Source of the DNA: an uncultured Desulfobacteraceae bacterium
Lineage (GTDB): Bacteria > Desulfobacterota > Desulfobacteria > Desulfobacterales > UBA5852
Direction: 5' to 3'
DNA length: 64,000 bases
Assembly: GCA_913060875.1 (NCBI GenBank)
Contig: CAJXSL010000003.1
Coordinates: 149,045-213,044 of the forward strand
Of this stretch, positions 19,101 through 27,766 are shown one piece after another (position 1 is the stretch's first letter; each line of letters begins with the position of its first letter). The notes under the pieces are model-generated. The model saw only the letters and a program-made list of their open reading frames with translations, ran no database searches and was not told the DNA's origin. The position numbers and the translations under genes are program-made.

Positions 19101-19274
19101 CGTATCCACCCACCAACGGTAGGTTTTGGTTTCGAGCAAGGCCTGAGCGATTTGTCCCGTCTGATCTATTCCTTGCGGTGGGTGGAAACCGCAGGAATAG
19201 TGGACTATTGCGAGGATTTCAAAAGAGTGAAAACCCCGCTCGGGGCCCAAAGATGCCGATTATGGATGGATACG
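19101..19274. repeat. Long palindromic intergenic repeat, copy 2
   Basis: A 174-bp element in the 427-bp gap between the divergent TPR gene and the dapA-like gene. The ends are inverted: CGTATCCACCCACCAACGG (19101) against the complement of CCGATTATGGATGGATACG (19256-19274). An inner hairpin pairs CTATTCCTTGCGGT with ACCGCAGGAATAG. It shares GGTAGGTTTTGGTT, AGCAAGGCCTGAGCG, GGAATAGTG, CTATTGCGAGGAT and CCCAAAGATGCCG with the copy at 2074-2215. No target-site duplication is evident. The remaining flanks (18878-19100 and 19275-19304) hold only the dapA ribosome-binding site. Confidence 0.72.
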
Positions 19275-19304
19275 CTTAAACCTCATTGAATCAAGGAGGC
19301 TATC

Positions 19305-20339
19305 ATGCAATCAGGTTGTTATACCGCCATTATCACCCCCTTCAGCGGCGATGGGGTGGACTATGACGGGCTGGAAAGGCTGGTCGATTTCCAGATCACC
19401 AGCGGCATCACGGGGGTTCTGGCCGTCGGAACCACCGGGGAAAGCCCGGCCTTGTCATGGAATGAACACAACCAGATTGTCGAACGCATCGCCAAGCAGA
19501 CCAAAGGCAAGAGCCTCTGTATCGCCGGCACCGGCAGCAACAATACCCGGGAAGCACTGGAAGCCACGCGGCACGCGGCCGATGCCGGTGTCGATGCCGT
19601 CCTCTTGGTGGATCCTTATTATAATGGACCCAGTTCCATGGAAATCCGTCGGGAATACGTGGCACCCATTGCAGCCGCCTATCCGGACCTGCAGGTGATC
19701 CCCTACGTGATCCCGGGCCGCACCGGAACCCAATTGCTCCCCGAAGACCTGGGGCTCCTGAGCCAGCAATACCAGAACGTTTGCTGCGTCAAGGAAGCCA
19801 CCGGCAACCTTGCCAATATGAAACGCACCCGTACCTGCTGCGGACCGGATTTCACCATTTTATCCGGTGACGACGGCATGACGTTCGACATGATGACAGA
19901 TCCCGACATCCATGCCGCCGGGGTGATCTCCGTCATCTCCAATGTGGCCCCCGCCGCAGTCACCCAGCTCGTGCAGCTGCTGGCGTCGCAAAAAAAGGAT
20001 CAGGCCGAAGCGCTTTGTCATGACCTCATGCCGCTTTTCGGTCTGGTTACGGTATCGACCACCGAAAAAACACCCTTTGGCACGGTGACCGCCCGTTTCC
20101 GCAACCCCAGTGCCATCAAGGCCCTGATGGCCATTCTGGGCATGCCCTGCGGCGGCTGCCGGCAGCCTCTGGGCCGGTTGACCCCCAATGCCGTGGCCAT
20201 TGTCCTTGACGCCGCCCGCAAGGTGCAGGCCGTCAATGCGGATATTTTCAAGCCTTGTGCCGATTTTTTCAATGTGGATATCGAAGCCCGCCTGAACGAT
20301 CCCCAAAACTGGCAGGATCTGGTCTATTCGGAATACTGA
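19305..20339 (+). CDS. dapA: DapA-family 4-hydroxy-tetrahydrodipicolinate synthase
   Basis: A 344-residue class I aldolase-type enzyme of the DapA/NAL family. GTTGES (residues 42-47), Tyr134 in IPYVIPGRTG and the Schiff-base Lys163 in CCVKEATGN match catalytic positions of dihydrodipicolinate synthase (pyruvate plus aspartate semialdehyde, lysine pathway). It is about 50 residues longer than typical DapA (~290), mostly at the C-terminus. AAGGAGG precedes the ATG. It is a single-gene unit closed by a terminator, so another DapA-family activity cannot be excluded. Confidence 0.85.
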   Translation: MQSGCYTAIITPFSGDGVDYDGLERLVDFQITSGITGVLAVGTTGESPALSWNEHNQIVERIAKQTKGKSLCIAGTGSNNTREALEATRHAADAGVDAVLLVDPYYNGPSSMEIRREYVAPIAAAYPDLQVIPYVIPGRTGTQLLPEDLGLLSQQYQNVCCVKEATGNLANMKRTRTCCGPDFTILSGDDGMTFDMMTDPDIHAAGVISVISNVAPAAVTQLVQLLASQKKDQAEALCHDLMPLFGLVTVSTTEKTPFGTVTARFRNPSAIKALMAILGMPCGGCRQPLGRLTPNAVAIVLDAARKVQAVNADIFKPCADFFNVDIEARLNDPQNWQDLVYSEY

Positions 20340-20360
20340 AAACCTTCTATCAGGGATACA

Positions 20361-20398
20361 AAAGCGGGCTACAGCATGATCTGTAGCCCGCTTTTTTT
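20361..20398 (+). terminator. Rho-independent terminator after dapA
   Basis: A 13-bp stem (AAGCGGGCTACAG with CTGTAGCCCGCTT) around CATGAT, followed by a T-run. It lies about 20 bp after the dapA stop. Confidence 0.92.
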
Positions 20399-20454
20399 GA
20401 TGATAAGGCTCTACAACGGCAGCCGAAATCAACCTGCGGTGCCGTGCATCCTTA

Positions 20455-22188
20455 CTATTTGACCCGTCCCGCCCGCCAGGCTTCGATCAGCTTGTCGTAA
20501 TCGACGGTTTCGCCCTGGGGTTTTTCATTGGCCAGTTTGGCCTTGGGCGATCCGGGCTTGTTCAACCAATAAGATTCATCCTTTTGGGGATTCAGCTTGG
20601 GGCCGCACTCGCCCTGGGTTTTGGAACGGGCAATGCGCTGCAGCACCCTGTCCATCTCTTTGGCCAGATTGTCCATGGCGGTATCCACGGTAACCTCGCC
20701 GGAGACGGCCTCGCCGATATTCTGCCACCACAGCTGAGCCAGCTTGGGATAGTCGGGCACATTGACGCCGGTGGGGGTCCAGGCCACCCGGGCCGGGCTG
20801 CGGTAGAATTCCACCAGGCCGCCCAGTTTGGGGGCCCGCTCGGTGAAGGATTCATGACGGATATCGCTGTCCCGGATGGGCGTCAGCCCGACATGGGCCT
20901 TTTTGAGGGAGGTGGTCTTGGCCACGCAGAACTGGGCAAAAAGCCAAGCCGCCTTGCGGCGTTCCAGAGGCGTGCTCTTCATGAACGTCCATGAACCGCA
21001 ATCCTGGTAGCCCAGCTTCATGCCCTCTTCCCAATACGGGCCATGGGGAGAAGGCGCCATGCGCCATTTAGGCGTTCCGTCTTCATTGACCGTTGGGCCG
21101 GGTTCGACCATGCTGGGCAGAAAAGCCGTGTACCAGAAGATCTGCTGGGCCACACTGCCGTTGGCCAGGAAGGGCAGGTAAGTGTAGAAATCCATGCCAA
21201 GACTGCCCGGAGGGGCATATTTTCTCAGCCATTCCATGTATTTACGCAGAGCATATTTTGCTGCCGGGCCGTTGGCGGCACCCCCGCGCGCCACAGTGGC
21301 GCCCACGGGCACGCATCCTTCCATCCGGATACCCCATTCATCGACGGGCTTGCCATTGGGAATCCCTTTGTCACCGGCCCCGGCCATGGACAGCCAGGCA
21401 TCCGTAAAACGCCAGCCCAGATCCGGTGCTTTTTTGCCGTAGTCGTTGTGACCGAAGACCGCCTTGCCGTCGATTTCACGAACATGTTCGGTGAAAAACT
21501 CGGCAATGTCTTCATAGGCCGACCAGTTCACCGGGACGCCCAGGTCATACCCATAGATCTTCTTGAACTCTTTGCGAAAATCTTCGCGTTTGAACCAGTC
21601 ATAACGGAACCAGTAGAGGTTGGCAAACTGTTGGTCCGGCAACTGGTAAAGCTTGCCATCCGGCCCGGTGGTGAACGACTTGCCCATGAAATCATCCACA
21701 TCCAGGGTCGGCAGGGTCACATCTTTGCCCTCGTCGGCCATAAAATCGCTCAGGGGCACCACATAACCGTAGCGGGCGTGGGTACCGATGAGGTCCGAAT
21801 CGTTGATCCAGGCATCGTAGATATTCTGGCCCGAAGCCCACTGGGTCTGTAACTTTTCAATGACGTCGCCTTCCTGGATCAAGTCGAAGGAGACGCGGAT
21901 GCCCGTAATCTCTTCAAAGGCCTTGGCCAACACCTTGGCCTCGTATTCATGGGTCGGAATGGTCTCGGAAACGACCTTGATGTTCATGCCTTTAAACGGC
22001 GTGGCCGCCTTCATGAACCACTCCATCTCCTTCATCTGTTCCGCTTTGGATAGGGTCGATGGCTGAAATTCCTCGTCCACCCACTTCTTGGCGGCATCCA
22101 TGCTCGCCATGGCCGGACCCGCTGCCACAGCGAACACCAGTGCCAATGCCATTGCCAGCAGCATTGTCTTTTGCAGTTGCACTTTCAT
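20455..22188 (-). CDS. glpV: Glycerol ABC transporter, periplasmic binding protein (GlpV-like)
   Basis: A 577-residue extracellular solute-binding protein with a classical signal peptide ending AAGPAMA. The binding-protein core includes the family-1-like IPTHEYEAKVLAKAFEEITGI and DAWINDSDLIGTHARYG. Its large size and position as last gene of the glpS-T-P-Q-U-V order match the glycerol-binding GlpV of the Rhizobium leguminosarum glycerol importer. It should capture glycerol in the periplasm for GlpP/GlpQ. The gap of 175 bp from glpU holds no gene. Confidence 0.85.
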   Translation of the reverse strand: MKVQLQKTMLLAMALALVFAVAAGPAMASMDAAKKWVDEEFQPSTLSKAEQMKEMEWFMKAATPFKGMNIKVVSETIPTHEYEAKVLAKAFEEITGIRVSFDLIQEGDVIEKLQTQWASGQNIYDAWINDSDLIGTHARYGYVVPLSDFMADEGKDVTLPTLDVDDFMGKSFTTGPDGKLYQLPDQQFANLYWFRYDWFKREDFRKEFKKIYGYDLGVPVNWSAYEDIAEFFTEHVREIDGKAVFGHNDYGKKAPDLGWRFTDAWLSMAGAGDKGIPNGKPVDEWGIRMEGCVPVGATVARGGAANGPAAKYALRKYMEWLRKYAPPGSLGMDFYTYLPFLANGSVAQQIFWYTAFLPSMVEPGPTVNEDGTPKWRMAPSPHGPYWEEGMKLGYQDCGSWTFMKSTPLERRKAAWLFAQFCVAKTTSLKKAHVGLTPIRDSDIRHESFTERAPKLGGLVEFYRSPARVAWTPTGVNVPDYPKLAQLWWQNIGEAVSGEVTVDTAMDNLAKEMDRVLQRIARSKTQGECGPKLNPQKDESYWLNKPGSPKAKLANEKPQGETVDYDKLIEAWRAGRVK

Positions 22189-22363
22189 GGGGTTCCTCCT
22201 TTATGCCTTCAAGCGGTAGGAATGTGACTTTCGGGACGGTATCGCCAGCGCGAAGGCTCTAGTCGCCGGACGATAGAAATTCGTCCTCAAGGCTGAAACC
22301 GGTTGAAACAACAATGGATCACTGGGGAATCATCCGGACCGGTAGCAGGGCCGGCGCGGTGGG

Positions 22364-22642
22364 TTAGCCCCAGCGCATCACAACAAACATCCAAACAGCA
22401 GAGATGGGAAGCGCAACCCAAAGGCTCGCATCCGTCAGGCCGAGCCAGGCCAGATGAATGTAGGCGGCGCCCAACAGTCCGATAAAGAAACGCGTGCCCC
22501 GGGTGATCGGAACTCTCAGGAAACCACGACGCTCGACGGTGGGTGATACCAGTTCCCAGATGAACATGCCGGTGATCATCAAAAAAATGGTGATAAAAAA
22601 GATCGCCGTCGGGACCGTCCAGTACATCCATTCGAAACGCAT
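22364..22642 (-). CDS. glpU: Small integral membrane protein, DUF2160/GlpU-like
   Basis: A 92-residue protein with about three hydrophobic segments (TVPTAIFFITIFLMITGMFI, FFIGLLGAAYIHLAWLGL, VALPISAVWMFVVM). The motif MYWTVPTAIFFI and the ETGITHR-like region before the second helix are typical of DUF2160, found as GlpU between permease and binding-protein genes of glycerol ABC transporters. Its mechanistic role is unknown. AGGAAA precedes the ATG, 12 bp after glpQ. Confidence 0.82.
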   Translation of the reverse strand: MRFEWMYWTVPTAIFFITIFLMITGMFIWELVSPTVERRGFLRVPITRGTRFFIGLLGAAYIHLAWLGLTDASLWVALPISAVWMFVVMRWG

Positions 22643-22654
22643 GGTGATTTCCTT

Positions 22655-23458
22655 TTAGACACGACCGAGCGCAAAACCCTTGGCCAGATGATTGCGCACG
22701 AACCAAATGACCAGGGCACCCGGAACAATGGTAAGGATGCCGTTGGCGGCCAGCAGTCCCCAGTCCAGACCGGTGGCACTGATGGTGCGGGTCATGGTGG
22801 CGACAATCGGCTTGGCCTCGGTGACCGTAAGGGTCCGGGCAAACAGCAGCTCGACCCAGCTGAACATGAAACAGAAAAAGGCGGTGACACCAACGCCCGC
22901 CCTAATCAACGGTATAAACAGGGTGAAGAAAAACCGCGGAAAAGAATAGCCGTCAATGAAGGCGGTTTCATCGATCTCCTTGGGGATGCCGGACATGAAT
23001 CCCTCCAGAATCCACACCGCCAGGGGCACGTTGAAAAGGCAATGGGCCAGCGCCACCGCGATATGGGTATCGATCAGGTTCACCGTGGAGTAGAGCTGAA
23101 AATAGGGCAGCAGAAAAACCGCCGGCGGCGCCATGCGATTGGTCAGCAGCCAGAAAAACATCTGCCCGTCACCAAGAAATTTATAGCGCGAAAAAGCATA
23201 GGCGGCCGGCAGCGCAAAGGCCAGGGACATGAGGGTATTCAGGGTGACATAGATAATGGCGTTGATATACCCCGAGTACCAGGTGGGATCGGTAAACACC
23301 TTGATGTAGTTTTTAAAGGTCAGGTGGGAAGGGTAGAGGGAGAAGGTGCCCAGGATATCGGCATTGCTGCGCAGGGACATGTTGAGCATCCAGTAAATCG
23401 GCACGACGAGCACCAGAAAATAGAAAAATAGGGCGATATAGCGTTTGCGCACTCTCAT
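22655..23458 (-). CDS. glpQ: Glycerol ABC transporter permease GlpQ-like
   Basis: A 267-residue MalG-type permease with about six membrane helices. The ATPase-contact EAA loop is MSGIPKEIDETAFIDGYSFPRFFFTLFIPLIRAG. It pairs with the MalF-type permease encoded immediately upstream (overlapping ATGA). By synteny it is the second permease of a glycerol importer. Confidence 0.88.
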   Translation of the reverse strand: MRVRKRYIALFFYFLVLVVPIYWMLNMSLRSNADILGTFSLYPSHLTFKNYIKVFTDPTWYSGYINAIIYVTLNTLMSLAFALPAAYAFSRYKFLGDGQMFFWLLTNRMAPPAVFLLPYFQLYSTVNLIDTHIAVALAHCLFNVPLAVWILEGFMSGIPKEIDETAFIDGYSFPRFFFTLFIPLIRAGVGVTAFFCFMFSWVELLFARTLTVTEAKPIVATMTRTISATGLDWGLLAANGILTIVPGALVIWFVRNHLAKGFALGRV

Positions 23459-24339
23459 GAGGCTTTTTCTCCTTTGCCAACGTTCAGCAGGGCCTGGTAA
23501 AAAATGAAACTGAACAGGAGAACGATCAGAAAATAGATTAGGGAAAAGGCGGCGGCCGGCCCCAGATCGAATTGGCCGGTCGCCAGTTTGACCAGATAGA
23601 TGGACAGAAAGGTGGTCGAGTTGCCGGGACCGCCACCGGTCAGGGCGAAAGGCTCCGCGTAGATAAGAAAGCTGTCCATCCAGCGGAGGAGCACCGCAAT
23701 GGTGAGCACCCCCCTCATCTTGGGCAGTTGGATGTAGCGGAAGACCGCCCAGGCCGAAGCCCCGTCAATTTTGGCCGCCTGATAATACGCCTCCGGAATG
23801 GCGCGCAACCCGGCATAGCAAAGCAGCGCCACCAAAGGTGTCCAGTGCCACACCTCCATGGCCATCAGGGTGACCCAAGCGTAAGATGGACGGGCGGTAT
23901 GGTCAAAGGGCACCTCCAGGAGATCCAAACTGTTGATCCCCACCCCAAACAACCCGATGTCCGGCCGGGTAAAAATGATCCAGATGGTGCCGATCACGTT
24001 CCAGGGGATGAGCAGGGGGATGGCCAGGGTGACCAGACTGGCGGAAACCCCCCAGCCCTTTTTGGGCATGGCCAGGGCAATGAGGATACCAAGGGGGATT
24101 TCAATCAGAAGAACCAAGCCGGAAAATAAAAACTGGCGCCACAGGGCATCGTGCAGGCGATGATCCGTCAGCATCTGCTCGAACCATTCCGTCCCCACGA
24201 AGACGGCATTGCCCGGGCCGAAAATGTCCTGGACGGAATAGTTGACGACGGTCATCAAGGGTATGATGGCACTGAAGGCCACGACCACAAACACCGGCAG
24301 AACCAGGAACCATGCCTTGTTATCGGCCCATTTTTCCAT
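23455..24339 (-). CDS. glpP: Glycerol ABC transporter permease GlpP-like
   Basis: A 294-residue MalF-type permease with six membrane helices. The EAA loop reads LRAIPEAYYQAAKIDGASAWAVFRYIQLPKM. It overlaps glpQ by 4 bp and follows glpT by 12 bp, so the four genes form one transcript. Specificity for glycerol is inferred from the locus, not the sequence itself. Confidence 0.88.
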   Translation of the reverse strand: MEKWADNKAWFLVLPVFVVVAFSAIIPLMTVVNYSVQDIFGPGNAVFVGTEWFEQMLTDHRLHDALWRQFLFSGLVLLIEIPLGILIALAMPKKGWGVSASLVTLAIPLLIPWNVIGTIWIIFTRPDIGLFGVGINSLDLLEVPFDHTARPSYAWVTLMAMEVWHWTPLVALLCYAGLRAIPEAYYQAAKIDGASAWAVFRYIQLPKMRGVLTIAVLLRWMDSFLIYAEPFALTGGGPGNSTTFLSIYLVKLATGQFDLGPAAAFSLIYFLIVLLFSFIFYQALLNVGKGEKAS

Positions 24340-24351
24340 GGCGTAATCTCC

Positions 24352-25437
24352 CTATACCACCAGCCGTTCTTCCGCAAAAAGTTTGGTCCGTTCAGGCGGA
24401 AACCTCAGCCAGGCCTGAGTTTCCGGCACCGGACGGCCTTCCGGCAAACGCGCCCGCACCGTGTGGCCATTGAGCATGGCCGTCAGAATCCTGAAGCTGC
24501 CCTGATCCTCCACGGATTTCACTGTGACCGGTACCCCGCCGTCCACGGCCGCCCCATGGACCTCCAGGTGCATGGGGCGGATACCCACCTCCAACTCGCC
24601 CTCGGCCTTGGCCCCCAGGGCCGCCGTTTCCGGGGACAAAGCGATGGTCACCCCGCCGACCCTGGCCTGCCGGCCTTCAAGGGAACACGGCAGGAAATTC
24701 ATGCCGGGACTTCCAATGAAATAGCCCACGAATTTGTGCCGAGGGTTTTCAAAAAGCTCCTCCGGCGTACCGATCTGCACGATTTCCCCCTCATACATCA
24801 CAATAACCTGGTCGGCGAAGGTGAGGGCTTCCACCTGGTCGTGGGTGACATACACCAGGGTCAGCTTGAGCTGTTCATGAATTTCTTTGAGTTTGCAGCG
24901 CAGCTGCCATTTCAACTGGGGATCGATGACCGTCAGGGGCTCGTCGAACAGGATGGCCGCCACGTCGCTGCGCACCAGCCCCCGCCCCAGGGAAATTTTC
25001 TGCTTGGCATCGGCCGTCAGGCCGGCGGCCCGCTTATCAAGAAAGGGCGTCAAGTCCAGGATATCGGCGATCTCCCGCACCCGCGGGGTAATCTCGGCCA
25101 TCTTGAAGCCTCTGTTTTTCAGCGGAAAGGCCAGGTTGTCGAACACCGTCATGGTGTCGTAGAGCACCGGAAACTGAAAGACCTGGGCAATGTTGCGCTT
25201 TTCCGGGGGCAGATCGGTCACGTCGCGACCATCGTAAAGCACCCGCCCTTCGCTGGGGGTCAGCAGCCCGGAGATAATATTGAGCAGCGTGGTTTTGCCG
25301 CAGCCGGAAGGTCCCAGCAGCGCATAGGCGCCCCCCTCCTCCCAGGTGGAGTGAATATGTTTGAGGGCATAGTCCCCGGGCTCTTTGGGTTTGGCATGAT
25401 AACTGTGAGCGATGTTCTTGAGATCGATGCGCGCCAT
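24352..25437 (-). CDS. glpT: Glycerol ABC transporter ATPase GlpT-like
   Basis: A 361-residue CUT1-type ATPase with C-terminal TOBE/MOP region. Walker A is GPSGCGKTT, Walker B is ILFDEPLT, and the H-loop is VYVTHDQ. The ABC signature, normally LSGGQ, reads LTADAKQKISLGRG, so it is degenerate. Its partner glpS keeps a normal signature. A heterodimeric ATPase with one degenerate site is the likely form, as in the rhizobial system. Confidence 0.88.
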   Translation of the reverse strand: MARIDLKNIAHSYHAKPKEPGDYALKHIHSTWEEGGAYALLGPSGCGKTTLLNIISGLLTPSEGRVLYDGRDVTDLPPEKRNIAQVFQFPVLYDTMTVFDNLAFPLKNRGFKMAEITPRVREIADILDLTPFLDKRAAGLTADAKQKISLGRGLVRSDVAAILFDEPLTVIDPQLKWQLRCKLKEIHEQLKLTLVYVTHDQVEALTFADQVIVMYEGEIVQIGTPEELFENPRHKFVGYFIGSPGMNFLPCSLEGRQARVGGVTIALSPETAALGAKAEGELEVGIRPMHLEVHGAAVDGGVPVTVKSVEDQGSFRILTAMLNGHTVRARLPEGRPVPETQAWLRFPPERTKLFAEERLVV

Positions 25438-25472
25438 TTATGCGTCTCCAAGTTGGAACATGACAACGGGCG

Positions 25473-26549
25473 TCAGCGATCGGGCGAGTCCACCAGCATG
25501 CCCGCTTCGTCGTAAACAAAAAACCGGTCCGGGTTCACATAAATCTTGATAGCGCTTCCGATTTTAAATTTATGGACCCCGTTTTCCTGGACCACGAGCG
25601 GTGCGTCGTCGTAGGTCACATGTAGAAACGTCTCAGAGCCGTTGATTTCAGATAGGGTTACCTTCGCCTGGATTTCAATGTCACGCTCGCCGGTCGGCCT
25701 GAGAAAGAGATGGTGGGAGCGAACGCCAAAACGATATGGACCATCCGGAAGAGACCTGGTAATACCTTGGACGGGTTCATCGGAACCGGACCCCAGATAA
25801 ACAGCATTGTCATGGATCCGCCCGCTCAGATAATTGATCGGCGGGTCGCTGAACACTTCCGCCACGCGCAGGGTGGCCGGATGACGATAGACCTCGGGGG
25901 TGGGACCCGCCTGCAGGACGCAGCCCTCGTCCAGGACGACGATGTCGCCGCCCAGCATCAGGGCTTCCGCCGGCTCGGTGGTGGTATAGACCACGATGGC
26001 CTCGCGCTGCCTGAAAATATCCTGCAATTCTTCCCGCAGCTCTTCCCGCAGCTTATAATCCAGATTGACCAGGGGTTCGTCCAGGAGGAGCAGTTTGGCA
26101 TCTTTGACCAACGCCCGGGCGATGGCCGTGCGCTGCTGCTGACCGCCGGACAGCTCGGCCGGCAACCGCTCCAGAAGATCTTCAAGATGAAGAATTTCGG
26201 CGGTTTCGCGCACGCGCCGATCGATGTCCGCTTTCTTCATGCCGCTGCGCAACAGCGGCGAAGCGATGTTCTTGTAAACGGTGAGGGAAGGGTAGTTGAT
26301 AAACTGCTGGTAGACCATGGCTACGCCGCGCTTGCGCACCGAAACACCGGTAACATCCACATCGTCCACCAGGATTTGGCCCCGGGTGGGACGGTCCAGC
26401 CCGGCAAGGATGCGCAGCAGAGACGTCTTGCCGGCCAGGGTACGGCCCAGAAAAACGTTGCGGGATCCGGTTTCGAAGGCGAGGTTGATTCCCTTGAGAT
26501 GGGTTTCGCCGTCGACGACTTTATCGACGTTTCGAAGCACCAAGCCCAT
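25473..26549 (-). CDS. glpS: Glycerol ABC transporter ATPase GlpS-like
   Basis: A 358-residue ABC ATPase. Walker A is atypical in the middle (GRTLAGKTS) but keeps the GKT/S core; the signature LSGGQQQRTAIARAL and Walker B LLLLDEPLVNLD are intact. In the last part of the ATPase, the H-loop histidine seems replaced (VVYTTTEPAEAL in place of VTHD), which is a known trait of some CUT1-like partners. First gene of the importer operon, with a GlpR-type operator upstream. Confidence 0.86.
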   Translation of the reverse strand: MGLVLRNVDKVVDGETHLKGINLAFETGSRNVFLGRTLAGKTSLLRILAGLDRPTRGQILVDDVDVTGVSVRKRGVAMVYQQFINYPSLTVYKNIASPLLRSGMKKADIDRRVRETAEILHLEDLLERLPAELSGGQQQRTAIARALVKDAKLLLLDEPLVNLDYKLREELREELQDIFRQREAIVVYTTTEPAEALMLGGDIVVLDEGCVLQAGPTPEVYRHPATLRVAEVFSDPPINYLSGRIHDNAVYLGSGSDEPVQGITRSLPDGPYRFGVRSHHLFLRPTGERDIEIQAKVTLSEINGSETFLHVTYDDAPLVVQENGVHKFKIGSAIKIYVNPDRFFVYDEAGMLVDSPDR

Positions 26550-26667
26550 AAACGCTCCCTTTGCTGGCGGTTGTCTGTTTCAGCCCTGCCGGGCACAAAC
26601 GCGGTGCACAGGATGCCCAATCTGCAACGACATTAAGCGCTTATGCTCATTTAGCACAGGCGATATG

Positions 26668-26694
26668 TTTTCGCAAGTGAAAATACATTTTCAC
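26668..26694. promoter_or_regulatory. Candidate GlpR operator upstream of glpS
   Basis: TTTTCGCAAGTGAAAA at 26668-26683, followed by an overlapping palindrome GTGAAAAT-AC-ATTTTCAC (26677-26694). It sits 119 bp upstream of the glpS start. The TTTTC-N6-GAAAA pattern recurs at 27592 and 27738, in front of glpR and glpA. Confidence 0.72.
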
Positions 26695-26701
26695 TTTTTC
26701 C

Positions 26702-27553
26702 CTATCCAAACGAATTATTCCCATTCTCCAAGGGGGTGCTCGGGCCGGCCACATGCAGTTCCACTGCCCCGGCATTCAAAACCTCCACCAGCGATTCCGT
26801 CGGCTGACGATCGGTAAATAGGGCATCGATCTCGCTGATGCTGCCCAAACGCACCATGGCATTGCGACCGAACTTGGTGTGATCGGCCGCCAGGAAAACT
26901 TTGCGGGAATTGTCGATGATGGCCCGGGCGGCCCGGACTTCACGATAGTCGAAATCCAGCAGGGTTCCGTCCAGGTCGACGCCACTGATACCGATGATGC
27001 CGAAATCCACCCGGAACTGCTGGATGAAATCAATGGTCAGGGGCCCCACGATACCACCGTCCCGGGGGCGCACCAGTCCGCCGGCCACGATAATCTCGAA
27101 GTTTTCGTTGCCGGCCAGAATCGATGCGACGTTCAAGCTGTTGGTAATGACCCGCAGCCGTTCGTGGCCGCAGAGGAGTTTGGCGATTTCTTCGGTGGTG
27201 GTGCCGATATTGATGAACAAAGAAGCGTGATCCGGTATATGGGCCGCCACCATGCGGGCAATCTGCTCTTTCTCCTTGAGACAGAGCACTTTGCGCTGGG
27301 TATAGGCCACATTCTCGGTGCTGGGAGGCAGGCCTGCGCCGCCATGATAGCGGTGAATGGCACCCTCACGGCTCAGAAGATTGATATCCCGGCGAATGGT
27401 CTGGGGGGTGACCTCGAAGTGGGCGGCCAGCTGTTCAATGCTGACAAACCCCTTGGCTCTCACCAACTGCTGGATTTTATTGTGTCTTTCACGTACCGGA
27501 GCGGTTGTGCCGTTGCGGGTGGCTTGATCCTGGTCAGGGTGGGTTGGGGGCAT
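26702..27553 (-). CDS. glpR: DeoR-family regulator of glycerol utilisation (GlpR)
   Basis: A 283-residue DeoR-type repressor. The N-terminal helix-turn-helix reads VSIEQLAAHFEVTPQTIRRDINLLS, followed by the DeoR sugar-phosphate sensor domain (LFINIGTTTEEIAKLL, VITNSLNVA, DFGIIGISGVD, DHTKFGRNAMVRLG). The expected effector is glycerol-3-phosphate. It lies between the importer operon and divergent glpA. ATG at 27553 is preferred over a TTG seven codons upstream. A matching operator lies directly upstream, suggesting autorepression. Confidence 0.9.
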   Translation of the reverse strand: MPPTHPDQDQATRNGTTAPVRERHNKIQQLVRAKGFVSIEQLAAHFEVTPQTIRRDINLLSREGAIHRYHGGAGLPPSTENVAYTQRKVLCLKEKEQIARMVAAHIPDHASLFINIGTTTEEIAKLLCGHERLRVITNSLNVASILAGNENFEIIVAGGLVRPRDGGIVGPLTIDFIQQFRVDFGIIGISGVDLDGTLLDFDYREVRAARAIIDNSRKVFLAADHTKFGRNAMVRLGSISEIDALFTDRQPTESLVEVLNAGAVELHVAGPSTPLENGNNSFG

Positions 27554-27591
27554 AACGTCAACACTCTCCAGCAAATCGAAACAGTTGGCTA

Positions 27592-27607
27592 TTTTCGCTT
27601 TAGAAAA
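27592..27607. promoter_or_regulatory. Candidate GlpR operator upstream of glpR
   Basis: TTTTCGCTTTAGAAAA, matching TTTTC-N6-GAAAA with the same CGC as the other two sites. It lies 39 bp upstream of the glpR ATG. Confidence 0.6.
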
Positions 27608-27737
27608 AAACGAGCCCTAATTGTCGTTTTATGAAAAATTACGTGACAAATCTAGGTGTCTTTGTTACCATCGACGCCATCTTAATGAGACAGGTTGCAT
27701 TATAGCCGATATTAAACGCCGTAACACGACCGATTTT

Positions 27738-27753
27738 TTTTCGCAAGAGAAAA
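27738..27753. promoter_or_regulatory. Candidate GlpR operator upstream of glpA
   Basis: TTTTCGCAAGAGAAAA, 15 of 16 bases identical to the site upstream of glpS. It ends 13 bp before the first possible glpA start. Confidence 0.7.
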
Positions 27754-27766
27754 CACCCTAACGATA

